Below are positions 54,209 to 61,799 of a stretch of 64,000 nt of DNA, in pieces. The DNA is from Hungatella sp. UBA7603 (GTDB taxonomy: Bacteria; Bacillota; Clostridia; Lachnospirales; Lachnospiraceae). Position 1 is the stretch's first letter. Every line of letters begins with the position of its first letter. Below the pieces are notes generated by a model. It was given only the letters and a program-made list of their open reading frames with translations. It did not search any database and was not told where the DNA came from. Position numbers and translations under genes: made by a program. The stretch covers positions 62,001-126,000 of the forward strand of contig DLJZ01000027.1 in NCBI GenBank assembly GCA_002478865.1. Reading direction: 5' to 3'.

Positions 54209-55957
54209 TTATTTATCGGACTTTTTTGTGCCCAGTCCTGGGCCATATTCCCCAGTCGTCTCATCTTCAGTAGTTTCTTGTTTTTCTTCCTTTATGGCGG
54301 TTTTTGATGCCTTAATCTTTCCATTGATTCCATCTGCAAGCTCTGTCAGCTCCAGACGATTGTATATGGATTGTGCCGTCTTATAATACGTAATTGCACT
54401 TTCATATTTTCCTTCTGCAAAAAGCTCATTGGCTTTATTCTCCAGATCAATGGCATTTTTCTGGTCATTGATCTTTTGTTGGTTTTCTAACTCCCGTTGT
54501 TCCTCTTCCTCTTTTTTTGTCTTATCTTCTTCCGATTGCTTGGATTCTTCTTCCTTATCCTTTGCCGCCTGAGATTCTTCCTTCGCTGATGCAGCTGATG
54601 CAGCCGTCTTTTGGCTGTCTTTATTAAGTTTTTCTTCCAGGGCTGACTGCTTTTTTATGGCCTCTTCTTTTCCATCGGTAAAATAAAGAGCAGCAGCCTT
54701 ATCTCTCGCCTTACGGTACGATAGAACGGCTCCATCTATGTCTCCATATCCTTCCTTTTGCTGTCCTTCTTCAATGAGGTCGAATACATCAATATAATCT
54801 CTGGTCTGTTTTAACTGATCTTCAATGTATTTCTTTCCGGTATTTCCTGCTTCTTTTGACAATTGCCTGGCGGTTAAATAAAGATCCTGGGCCTTTTTAT
54901 AATCGCCTGCACTCATGGCTGCGTCAGAAAGTATGATCTGTTCTGCAAGCTTTTCATAACGGTCCGCTTCCTTTGACAAATCCTTTTTCTTTAAGCTGCC
55001 TGCCAGTTTCTTTGCCTCTTTATAATCCTCAGAAGCCTTCTGGTAATTGTCATATCTTAAATATTCCAGTCCACTGGTCAGATGATGCTCCAGACTTTCT
55101 TCTTTTTGTTTCACACTGCGATTCTTAAGATAAAAGCCAAGACTGACTCCACCAATCACAAGAACTGCCGGAATTGCCACCATAAGGACTTTCTTTGCTG
55201 TAATTTTCTTTTTGGGAGATTGGTAAATCTTGTCTACAAAGGTGACTGCTAGGCTGTAATTATCTACTTCCTCCGTCTCCTGTCTGCCAAGAATCAGATC
55301 TTCTGATTTTTCCAGTATCTCCTCTGGTTCCTTGGCATCTTTAAATGATTCTAAGAATTCCTCTTCCCCTAATTTTTCCCACGCTCCTCTGGTTAAGAGG
55401 GCAAAGCTGTCTCCATTTTCCAGGGCGATCTTCTTGGATACAAGAATTTCCGGTTGATTTCTATCTCCCAAAAAGGAATAGAGGTTATTACGTTCCTCAT
55501 GAGCAGCCGCCTTATCCAAGGTAATGATCTCTTCTTTTAGCAGGTTCTGAGTTAAGGACTGATCGGTTGATTTTAAAAGCACTCTGGCGTTACGGATGAG
55601 ATAAAAACGGCTATTACCTGCGTAACAATAACAAAGCTTCTTATAATCGGTAACAACCATGGTGACAGAAGCCTTTAAATACATTCCGCCTCGTTGCTTT
55701 AATAGTTCCTTATGAGCCTGATTCATGTAATGCTTAAGCTTTGTAGCTTTCATGGAAGGGCCTTCTACAAAACTGCGAATCAGACTCTCAACCACAAATC
55801 TGGCGCTGTTTGTCTGAAGTTCTCCATCTAGACTGTCAGCCAATATGTAACAAGCATAATCATCCATCTCCACAAAACCAAAGTAATCTCGGTTTGCCAG
55901 CTTTTGCCCCTCTTCGGATAGATACCGAGTTCGGAACTCAGAATTAATTTTTCTCAT
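54209..55957 (-). CDS. PP2C-like domain protein with transmembrane helix and TPR/coiled-coil tail
   Basis: This is a 582-residue protein. Residues 1-235 resemble a PP2C phosphatase (YACYILADSLDGELQTNSAR, VVTDYKKLCYCYAGNSRFYL, SFALLTRGAWEKL), with reduced metal-site Asp residues, so activity is uncertain. A membrane helix lies at about 252-272 (KVLMVAIPAVLVIGGVSLGF). The rest is helical TPR-like repeats (ASEDYKEAKKLAG, YESAITYYKTAQSIY) separated by a Glu/Lys coiled coil. GGAGG precedes the ATG; 14-base overlap with the previous gene. It probably links membrane sensing to dephosphorylation of FHA-partner proteins. Confidence 0.75.
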   Translation of the reverse strand: MRKINSEFRTRYLSEEGQKLANRDYFGFVEMDDYACYILADSLDGELQTNSARFVVESLIRSFVEGPSMKATKLKHYMNQAHKELLKQRGGMYLKASVTMVVTDYKKLCYCYAGNSRFYLIRNARVLLKSTDQSLTQNLLKEEIITLDKAAAHEERNNLYSFLGDRNQPEILVSKKIALENGDSFALLTRGAWEKLGEEEFLESFKDAKEPEEILEKSEDLILGRQETEEVDNYSLAVTFVDKIYQSPKKKITAKKVLMVAIPAVLVIGGVSLGFYLKNRSVKQKEESLEHHLTSGLEYLRYDNYQKASEDYKEAKKLAGSLKKKDLSKEADRYEKLAEQIILSDAAMSAGDYKKAQDLYLTARQLSKEAGNTGKKYIEDQLKQTRDYIDVFDLIEEGQQKEGYGDIDGAVLSYRKARDKAAALYFTDGKEEAIKKQSALEEKLNKDSQKTAASAASAKEESQAAKDKEEESKQSEEDKTKKEEEEQRELENQQKINDQKNAIDLENKANELFAEGKYESAITYYKTAQSIYNRLELTELADGINGKIKASKTAIKEEKQETTEDETTGEYGPGLGTKKSDK

Positions 55958-56804
55958 AAGGTACCTCCGCCTTTAAAAGCAAAACGCTTCCATTCTCTTT
56001 CTCAAGGCTCTTTCTTCTTTCTGCTTCCATTACTATGAGGTCAGCCTTTTCTTTCATCGTAAGATTCTTTAAAAGAATATCCTCAATATCTGCCCAGGAC
56101 AGAGCTTCGTAAATTCCTTTGGAAAGGAGTAAAATTACATCTTCCGGCTTTAAACGGATTGGGGGCTCACAGACTTCAATTTCATGAAATCCATCTAACC
56201 CAAGATAATTCCAAATTCTGGTTTCTTCCATAGTCCAGACCGCCTCGGATTTTGTAAGAACTCCTTCTTCAAATGCATTTAACGCTAGGACATCAAGAGT
56301 GTGTCCTTTGCTTATGGGAATCAACTCCTGATTCCGAAAAAGAGCTACACGGATATTCCCAGCCAAACCGTAATGTAAGGTTCTTCCATTGACAAAAACT
56401 GCGGCTACGCAGGCTCCTCCCCTTCTATCTCCAATGGTCTTCTGGATTCTGGTATGAGCCTCACGAAAGGAAGTCTTAAAAAAGTATTCTGGATTTTGCA
56501 AGACCTCATAAGACCTATAAGCGTCAAGAAGGGTATCCGCCGCAATTCTTGCGCACACCTTTCCCGTATTGGCTTTGCCCATTCCATCAGATAAAATGGC
56601 TAGGGTTCCTGCCGGACTTTTCATGATTTCAGAAACATCTGCCTGAATCTCCTGGTCTCCGGTGGTTTGGCTTACCGCTTCCCCTCCCATTACTTTATGC
56701 TTTTTTGCTTCCTGGTTTAAATGTTCTCTGGCAAACAAAATTATCCTTCCCAAAAGGGAAATGGACAACAACGCTCCCATACCGCTCATTATCGTCATCA
56801 TCAT
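55944..56804 (-). CDS. PP2C-family serine/threonine phosphatase, membrane-anchored
   Basis: This is a 286-residue protein with one N-terminal helix (about 8-26). The catalytic core has the motifs LAILSDGMGKANTGKVCARI (metal-binding Asp in SDGMG), GGACVAAVFVNGRTLHYGLA and DVILLLSKGIYEALS. The SDGMG form is shared with SpoIIE/PP2C phosphatases. It overlaps the FHA gene upstream by four bases. In classical type VI systems PppA-type PP2C counters PpkA on Fha; the same logic is suggested here, though no kinase gene is in view. Confidence 0.8.
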   Translation of the reverse strand: MMMTIMSGMGALLSISLLGRIILFAREHLNQEAKKHKVMGGEAVSQTTGDQEIQADVSEIMKSPAGTLAILSDGMGKANTGKVCARIAADTLLDAYRSYEVLQNPEYFFKTSFREAHTRIQKTIGDRRGGACVAAVFVNGRTLHYGLAGNIRVALFRNQELIPISKGHTLDVLALNAFEEGVLTKSEAVWTMEETRIWNYLGLDGFHEIEVCEPPIRLKPEDVILLLSKGIYEALSWADIEDILLKNLTMKEKADLIVMEAERRKSLEKENGSVLLLKAEVPYEKN

Positions 56805-57298
56805 TTCTGATCATTCCATTCAAAGTTTTCTCCACATAAGGGAACAAATAGGAATCGGCTTTTCCCAAGCTCAATTACATCGTAAGGTCTTAATTCTGTG
56901 GGTACATAAACGGCTTCTTCATTCAAATAAGCAAGTCCTGCTGCATCGCCTGGCAGTATGACCGTATTTCTCTTTTTCTGGTCATAGACGATGATTGTAT
57001 GATTCTTCCGGTTGATGTCATTGTCTCCCAGAATCTGGATATCCATATCGTCTCCCCTGCCCACAAAGTTCTTTCCGCTGTGAATTTTGTAGTCCATTCC
57101 CACTCTTGCGCCGGATATACACACCAGCCAGCCACAAACTGGAAGGATGTCTTCCTCCAAAAGCTCCATGGTAGGCTCAAATCCCAAAGGCTTCTTCTCT
57201 TCTGTTTCCTCTTTTAATTTCATCTGGCAGTATGGACAGGTATTCCCGTAACGCCTTGCGTTAAAAACATGTCCATTGGGACATCTTACTAAGCTCAT
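56801..57298 (-). CDS. FHA-domain protein with N-terminal zinc ribbon
   Basis: This is a 165-residue soluble protein. Residues 1-28 hold RCPNGHVFNARRYGNTCPYC, a Cys/His zinc-ribbon-like start. The FHA domain covers about 75-150 with GKNFVGRGDDMDIQILGDND (the Gly-Arg phosphopeptide loop), INRKNHTIIVYD and VIELGKSRFLFV. FHA domains read phosphothreonine. It starts at ATG 57298 after GGAGATAAAAGC. It likely recruits a phosphorylated part of the injector. Confidence 0.85.
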   Translation of the reverse strand: MSLVRCPNGHVFNARRYGNTCPYCQMKLKEETEEKKPLGFEPTMELLEEDILPVCGWLVCISGARVGMDYKIHSGKNFVGRGDDMDIQILGDNDINRKNHTIIVYDQKKRNTVILPGDAAGLAYLNEEAVYVPTELRPYDVIELGKSRFLFVPLCGENFEWNDQK

Positions 57299-57321
57299 GC
57301 TTTTATCTCCAATCTTTGTTC

Positions 57322-57876
57322 TTATGTTAGTAAGAGGCGGGTATTTGCAACATAAATCACATCCCCCGCCGAAACTTTACACGGCCGGTTGGTCACCTTA
57401 TAACAGCCGCCATCCTCCACCTTTTTGATCTTAATCCCATTTTTTGAACCTAAGTCTTCTATATACCAGGAATCCAAACAGTAATTAAGAACCCCGTGCA
57501 GTTCATCGATGAAGGTACTATATTCGCATTCCGTCAAGTCCACATCAACATCTTCGGTCTCATTCTTCTTTCCAATGATGAGAGCAGTTCTCCCCGCTAA
57601 ATCCCATGACTTAAGGGGTTTGTCACGTTCATCTAAAAGCACCAATTGGTCTGTCTTTAAAGAATCAGAACCTGGGGACAGTTGAAATTCTTTTACAGAG
57701 TTCCTGGCGCCAAGTAAAGCGATGAGATCAGCTGCTGAAAAAAGACCAAAGATTATAATTATGACCTGCGCCCACAAGGGAGGATTGCCCTGGTATATCA
57801 GCAGGAAGCTTAAACCCACCACACTGATTAAAATAGCAATATCAAAACCGATTTTTAATGCTCTACTTCGTCTCAT
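57322..57876 (-). CDS. Membrane-anchored FHA-domain protein
   Basis: The 184-residue protein starts at ATG 57876 (GGAG about 11 bases upstream; a longer in-frame start would overlap the J-domain gene). Two hydrophobic helices (about 10-28 and 34-54) are followed by a short linker and an FHA domain (TALIIGKKNETEDVDVDLTE, YSTFIDELHGVLNY, IEDLGSKNGIKIKKVEDGGC, VSAGDVIYVANTRLLLT). The conserved SKNG turn is intact. It is the probable membrane counterpart of the zinc-ribbon FHA protein. Confidence 0.85.
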   Translation of the reverse strand: MRRSRALKIGFDIAILISVVGLSFLLIYQGNPPLWAQVIIIIFGLFSAADLIALLGARNSVKEFQLSPGSDSLKTDQLVLLDERDKPLKSWDLAGRTALIIGKKNETEDVDVDLTECEYSTFIDELHGVLNYCLDSWYIEDLGSKNGIKIKKVEDGGCYKVTNRPCKVSAGDVIYVANTRLLLT

Positions 57877-57895
57877 ATGCAATCCGGCTCCTTTC

Positions 57896-58321
57896 TTATT
57901 TTTTTGTTCCAAAGAAAGCGGCAAACAGATCATCTGGATTTACAGGACCACCTTGTTTCCTGGCTTTTTGACCTTCACCCTGGTATGTCTCCATACCTTT
58001 CCCCGGCTGGAATCCAAAAAAGCGTTCAAACTGGCTCATATCAGGAGCAGCCTTTGAAGGCTCATCATTTTTCCTTTGTTCTTTGCTTTGTTCTCTGCCT
58101 CGTTCCTTGTTCCCGGCACGGGCTCTGTCATATTGTTTTCTCTTTTCTACGTCACTCAGGAACCCGTAGGCCTCCTGAATTTCGTACATCTTTTTATTTC
58201 CTTCCTTATCATCTTTTATGACATCCGGGTGATATTTCTTTGCTAGCTTTCTATAAGCTGCTTTGATATCCTTATCCGTTGCATCCGTCGATACGAAAAG
58301 AATCTTGTAATAATCGGGCAT
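57896..58321 (-). CDS. J-domain (DnaJ-like) co-chaperone
   Basis: The 141-residue protein has its J domain at 1-70: [20 protein letters not shown], then [10 protein letters not shown] with the HPD tripeptide, and [16 protein letters not shown] charged tail ([18 protein letters not shown]) and an [10 protein letters not shown] motif follow, without the zinc or client domains of DnaJ. It lies just after the terminator that follows the tube genes. It should stimulate an Hsp70-type ATPase, most simply the one at 51716-54190. Confidence 0.88.
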   Translation of the reverse strand: MPDYYKILFVSTDATDKDIKAAYRKLAKKYHPDVIKDDKEGNKKMYEIQEAYGFLSDVEKRKQYDRARAGNKERGREQSKEQRKNDEPSKAAPDMSQFERFFGFQPGKGMETYQGEGQKARKQGGPVNPDDLFAAFFGTKK

Positions 58322-58333
58322 ATTATATTTCCT

Positions 58334-58363
58334 TTACAAAAAGGGCTGCCGAAACGGCAGCCC
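58334..58363 (-). terminator. Strong intrinsic terminator after the tube genes
   Basis: A perfect nine-bp G/C stem GGGCTGCCG/CGGCAGCCC (58343-58351, 58355-58363; triloop) is followed on the minus strand by TTTTTGT. It lies 9 bases after the second tube gene and before the J-domain gene. Partial read-through would make tube subunits far more abundant than downstream parts. Confidence 0.88.
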
Positions 58364-58371
58364 CTGCATGA

Positions 58372-58797
58372 TTACACGCTGTATCCGCCTTCCACAGCGA
58401 TTTGCGCCATCTTATCCTTCTTCTGCTTGATGATCAGTCGGAATGTTCCTACGCCTTCTGTATCGCCGTAATCTTCCTTATAATCTACAACAAATGCATT
58501 TGGATATGTATATTTACGAATCACCTGAGAAGCAGCGATCACTTCGATTGTTACTTTGCGGTAGCAGTCAGATTTCTCTGCTGGTACTAAAGACCAGAGA
58601 CCAAGCTGTCTGGTCGCATCAAAAGGATCTCCATCCACTGCTGTTAAAATCTTACCAGTAATTTCTACTGTGCTTCCCATATCGGTGGAACGTGCATTAG
58701 AATCAAGAGGAATGTCTGTTCTAAACTTAACTCCTGTCATAATTGTGGTTCCAAGGTCGATTGTAGACGGCCCTTCAACTTTTAAAGTAAATCCCAT
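58372..58797 (-). CDS. Hcp-like tube protein (paralogue 2)
   Basis: This is a 141-residue beta-rich protein: MGFTLKVEGPSTIDLG, IPLDSNARSTDMGSTVEITG, IEVIAASQVIRKYTYPNAFV, VGTFRLIIKQKKDKMAQIAV. The size, the all-beta pattern with one helix region, and the tandem placement next to a sheath-like gene fit the Hcp/gp19 tube fold. It is about 60-65 percent identical by eye to the neighbouring gene. The G/C terminator directly follows. Two paralogues could make a mixed tube or separate initiator and shaft rings. Confidence 0.65.
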   Translation of the reverse strand: MGFTLKVEGPSTIDLGTTIMTGVKFRTDIPLDSNARSTDMGSTVEITGKILTAVDGDPFDATRQLGLWSLVPAEKSDCYRKVTIEVIAASQVIRKYTYPNAFVVDYKEDYGDTEGVGTFRLIIKQKKDKMAQIAVEGGYSV

Positions 58798-58828
58798 AAT
58801 TTATCCCTTCCTTTCTATGCGTTTTTGA

Positions 58829-59257
58829 TTATTCTCCGCTGAATCCACCTTCAAACTTTAAGGTGGTCATCTTGTCCTTCTTCTGTTTGATCAGAAGTTT
58901 GAATATGCCAGTTCCTGTTTCATCCGTGAAATCTTCTGTGTAATCCACAACAAAAGCATTGGGTACTGTAATCTGTCTTACTACTTGTGATGCATTAACA
59001 ACATCAATCTGTACGTTGCGGTAGCAATCGGAATTTTCTGCTGGTACCAAAGACCATCTAGCCAGCTTGCTGGTATCGTCTGCTGCTTCTCCACCTACTG
59101 CTGCCAAAATCTTTCCTTCAACTAAAACGGTTGAACCAAGATCGGTGGATCTTGCATTGGAATCATGAGGAATATCTGCCCCAAATACCACTTTTACGAT
59201 ACTTGTTTCACGCAAATCAGCGGATTCGCTTCCTGTGATTTTCATTCTAAGTCCCAT
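58829..59257 (-). CDS. Hcp-like tube protein (paralogue 1)
   Basis: The 142-residue protein starts at ATG 59257 with GGAGG at 7 bases; an upstream in-frame codon at 59305 is leader. It shares the framework MGLRMKITGSESADLRE, IPHDSNARSTDLGSTVLVEG, VRQITVPNAFVVDYTEDFTD and IFKLLIKQKKDKMTTLKFEG with paralogue 2. It has no signal peptide. It directly follows the sheath-like gene, the order seen for sheath and tube in contractile systems. The family assignment is by size, pattern and context. Confidence 0.65.
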   Translation of the reverse strand: MGLRMKITGSESADLRETSIVKVVFGADIPHDSNARSTDLGSTVLVEGKILAAVGGEAADDTSKLARWSLVPAENSDCYRNVQIDVVNASQVVRQITVPNAFVVDYTEDFTDETGTGIFKLLIKQKKDKMTTLKFEGGFSGE

Positions 59258-59382
59258 ATTTCTTCCTCCATTCTTAATAAATGTTTGTTTGTAATCTATA
59301 AGCAAGTCAATGCCTGCTTTCAGATACCCATATCATGTACCGCCCTGATATCCACTCTAATCTATCTGGATATTGGGGGATC

Positions 59383-59416
59383 GAAAAGCAGGTATATCAC
59401 CTTTTACCTGCTTTTC
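59383..59416. other. Perfect hairpin between sheath-like and tube genes
   Basis: A 12-bp perfect stem GAAAAGCAGGTA/TACCTGCTTTTC with a 10-base loop lies in the 275-bp gap before the first tube gene. There is no clean U tract. It may be an attenuator, a processing site separating tube mRNA, or a weak terminator. No convincing promoter was seen in the gap. Confidence 0.55.
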
Positions 59417-59532
59417 ATCTATCAAATAAAGTCACAAAACCTACTCATTTGGGAACAACTCAAAGGCACACGGCCTTAAGCGTTATTCCTCCACCCTGAT
59501 GCTCCTTTGTTACTGCGGGCATCACGCAGTTG

Positions 59533-61701
59533 TTACGCGGACTGTCCTTTTCTGGTCAGTTCCACTTTTAAATTTCTAGTAGTGTTACTAAAGGTCAGTA
59601 ACACATTACAGATTCCATTCTTCTCGTCAATATTAAAGTCTAACTCATCCCCATCTTGTAAAAGAGAATTCACATACTGACGATTGGCATCCCATTTGCT
59701 CTTCTGGCTGCTTGGGTTATTGCTAAAGAATTGTAAAATCTTGTCTTGTTTGAAATCACCGCTATAGAAACGAAGCATACGCTCGATGTAAGTAACAACA
59801 AGGGTTTTATAGATCGGCTCGTACTCACTTCCGTTGCTTAAGAGATTCCTCGCTTTGTAAACCATGATGTTCTTGACTTCTCGCCCTTTTACTTGAGCAT
59901 TGTCTGAGGTGAACACAAAGCCAAAACCAGTGTTATTAATGGAATTTTTAATGGTGTTCGTAAATCCTGAGATCTCCTTGGTCATGCTGGTGGTCACTAA
60001 AAGTGCATTATCACCTGCTTCTATGTCATAGCGTACGCCTGGATATTCCTTGGTCGTATTGCCAAATCTCTGTTTTAAATACTCTGGACACTGCCATGCG
60101 GCAGTAATTCCGGCTGCTCCGTAGGAAGCTCCCACGTATACACCTTCAATCCACATCTTCATGACATCTTCCTTTTCCTCAGAAAGAGCCACTCTGCCAT
60201 CGTCATCAATAAGCATACGCTTATCAAGGATCAGGCCTGACTTATCTTTTGGAATAATGGTCACATTGGGAATACACGGAACTACAAACTCACTGAAGTC
60301 TCTCTTCATAAGAGGTCCGCACTTATCTTTAAAGATGCCGATACCTTCTGTTGCTACATAGCTGAAGGTACTTTCCTCTCCTGTGGCGAAACTGAAAAAG
60401 GTAGTGATTTTGTAAGGGTTGATTGCATTCATCAAGGTTGCCAGACTTTCCATGGTGTTGGTTCCTGGCTTTTTCTCCTTCTGATTTCCTGCAAAACGCA
60501 TTCTCTGAAGCTTTCCGCCCCCTGACTGGTTGAACTCCACATCAGGTACCACACCAAACCACAGTGTGTTTTCAAACTCATTCTTATCGTTGGTCGTATT
60601 TAAATAAGTAATCAGTCTTGGCAGATTGCTTGACTTTACCATCATCTCAAGTGGAGTGTTGGTAATGAGAAGCTTCGGCTGCATTCCTTTTTCCTTAACC
60701 TGATACTGGTCAAAGAAGGATTTGACTCCTAATATCTTTTCAATTAAAGGCTTCACTGCCTTCACGAAATCGTCCTTGCTCTTTTTGTAAAACTCTAAGT
60801 AGGTATTATAGTTTTTAACCTCTACTTCACGGTCTACACTGCTTTCTACGGTAGACGTAAGTGGACAGAAAGTTCTTACGACTAGTTCCCTCACATAATC
60901 AGAAGGAGTATCATTCAGTGCGTCGTAATCGTCCTTAAAGGTCTCGATGAGGCTTGTATTAATATGATCGTCCACCAACGCAAGCTGAGTTCCTTCTTCT
61001 TGCTTCATCTCAAGAATCTTAAGCTCACCGTCATCTCCCATGCTTAATAGACCTGCTTTAAATTCCTGGCCTCCCTGGGCGGATTCCCCACTTCCTAAGA
61101 GGAGTCTAGTCTTAATATCTTCAATGGCAAGTGGGAGCATAGCCAGTACGTTGTTGTAATTGTGACTAGCCTGTTCGAACTGAAAATTAAGCTTATCTCC
61201 CATATCCAGCTTCTTCGGGTCTTCCTCGTCAAGCTCCATGTATTTGCCGTAGGTATACTGAACTTCTCTTCGTACCTGACGGATGTCTTCCATGATTTTT
61301 TTCGGGGAGATCATGTCTAAAATATTGCTGAATTTAAAGTCCACATTGGCAACTCCCAATGCGCCCTTAGCTCCCTGCAGAGTAATCAGCATGTTTAACA
61401 AATCATTTGTTTCATTGAGAGGTATCTCAGTGATGCAGTTGTCTGGTAAATTCTCTGGCTTAATGAGGCTGTACTGGATACTACCAGTGTTGGCATCACA
61501 CCAGGAATATACAACAGGTGCAAATTTCTCTAAAAAATCCTCAAAGCTGTCTACCAGAAGTACTTCATTGATTTCCTTAATCTTCTCATCATCAAGACTT
61601 GTTTTTCCTCTCACATCTCCGATCAGCGTTAGAAGATTCAACTTTTCAGGATTAATTTCGGAAAACAGAATCGTCCGGTTCGTTTGTGTAATCGTTTCCA
61701 T
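59533..61701 (-). CDS. Probable contractile sheath protein (TssBC-like)
   Basis: This is a 722-residue cytosolic protein. Near 95-145 it has VANVDFKFSNILDMISPKKI and RQVRREVQYTYGKYMELD, echoing the TssB pattern of a strand then DFxP and an Arg-rich helix. Later parts have WIEGVYVGASYGAAGITAAW, and near the end YIERMLRFYSGDFKQDKILQ followed by beta strands, resembling the TssC handshake region. Length is close to TssB plus TssC combined. It is followed by the tube genes. Sequence similarity is too weak for certainty; fold comparison is needed. Confidence 0.5.
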   Translation of the reverse strand: METITQTNRTILFSEINPEKLNLLTLIGDVRGKTSLDDEKIKEINEVLLVDSFEDFLEKFAPVVYSWCDANTGSIQYSLIKPENLPDNCITEIPLNETNDLLNMLITLQGAKGALGVANVDFKFSNILDMISPKKIMEDIRQVRREVQYTYGKYMELDEEDPKKLDMGDKLNFQFEQASHNYNNVLAMLPLAIEDIKTRLLLGSGESAQGGQEFKAGLLSMGDDGELKILEMKQEEGTQLALVDDHINTSLIETFKDDYDALNDTPSDYVRELVVRTFCPLTSTVESSVDREVEVKNYNTYLEFYKKSKDDFVKAVKPLIEKILGVKSFFDQYQVKEKGMQPKLLITNTPLEMMVKSSNLPRLITYLNTTNDKNEFENTLWFGVVPDVEFNQSGGGKLQRMRFAGNQKEKKPGTNTMESLATLMNAINPYKITTFFSFATGEESTFSYVATEGIGIFKDKCGPLMKRDFSEFVVPCIPNVTIIPKDKSGLILDKRMLIDDDGRVALSEEKEDVMKMWIEGVYVGASYGAAGITAAWQCPEYLKQRFGNTTKEYPGVRYDIEAGDNALLVTTSMTKEISGFTNTIKNSINNTGFGFVFTSDNAQVKGREVKNIMVYKARNLLSNGSEYEPIYKTLVVTYIERMLRFYSGDFKQDKILQFFSNNPSSQKSKWDANRQYVNSLLQDGDELDFNIDEKNGICNVLLTFSNTTRNLKVELTRKGQSA

Positions 61702-61799
61702 CGGCGCTCTCCCTCTTTCTTACTTGTTACTTTTATTTATTCGCCCTTATTCCATCAATTGGAAAAGAAGCGTAAACAACATTACTGACAAACATAAAC

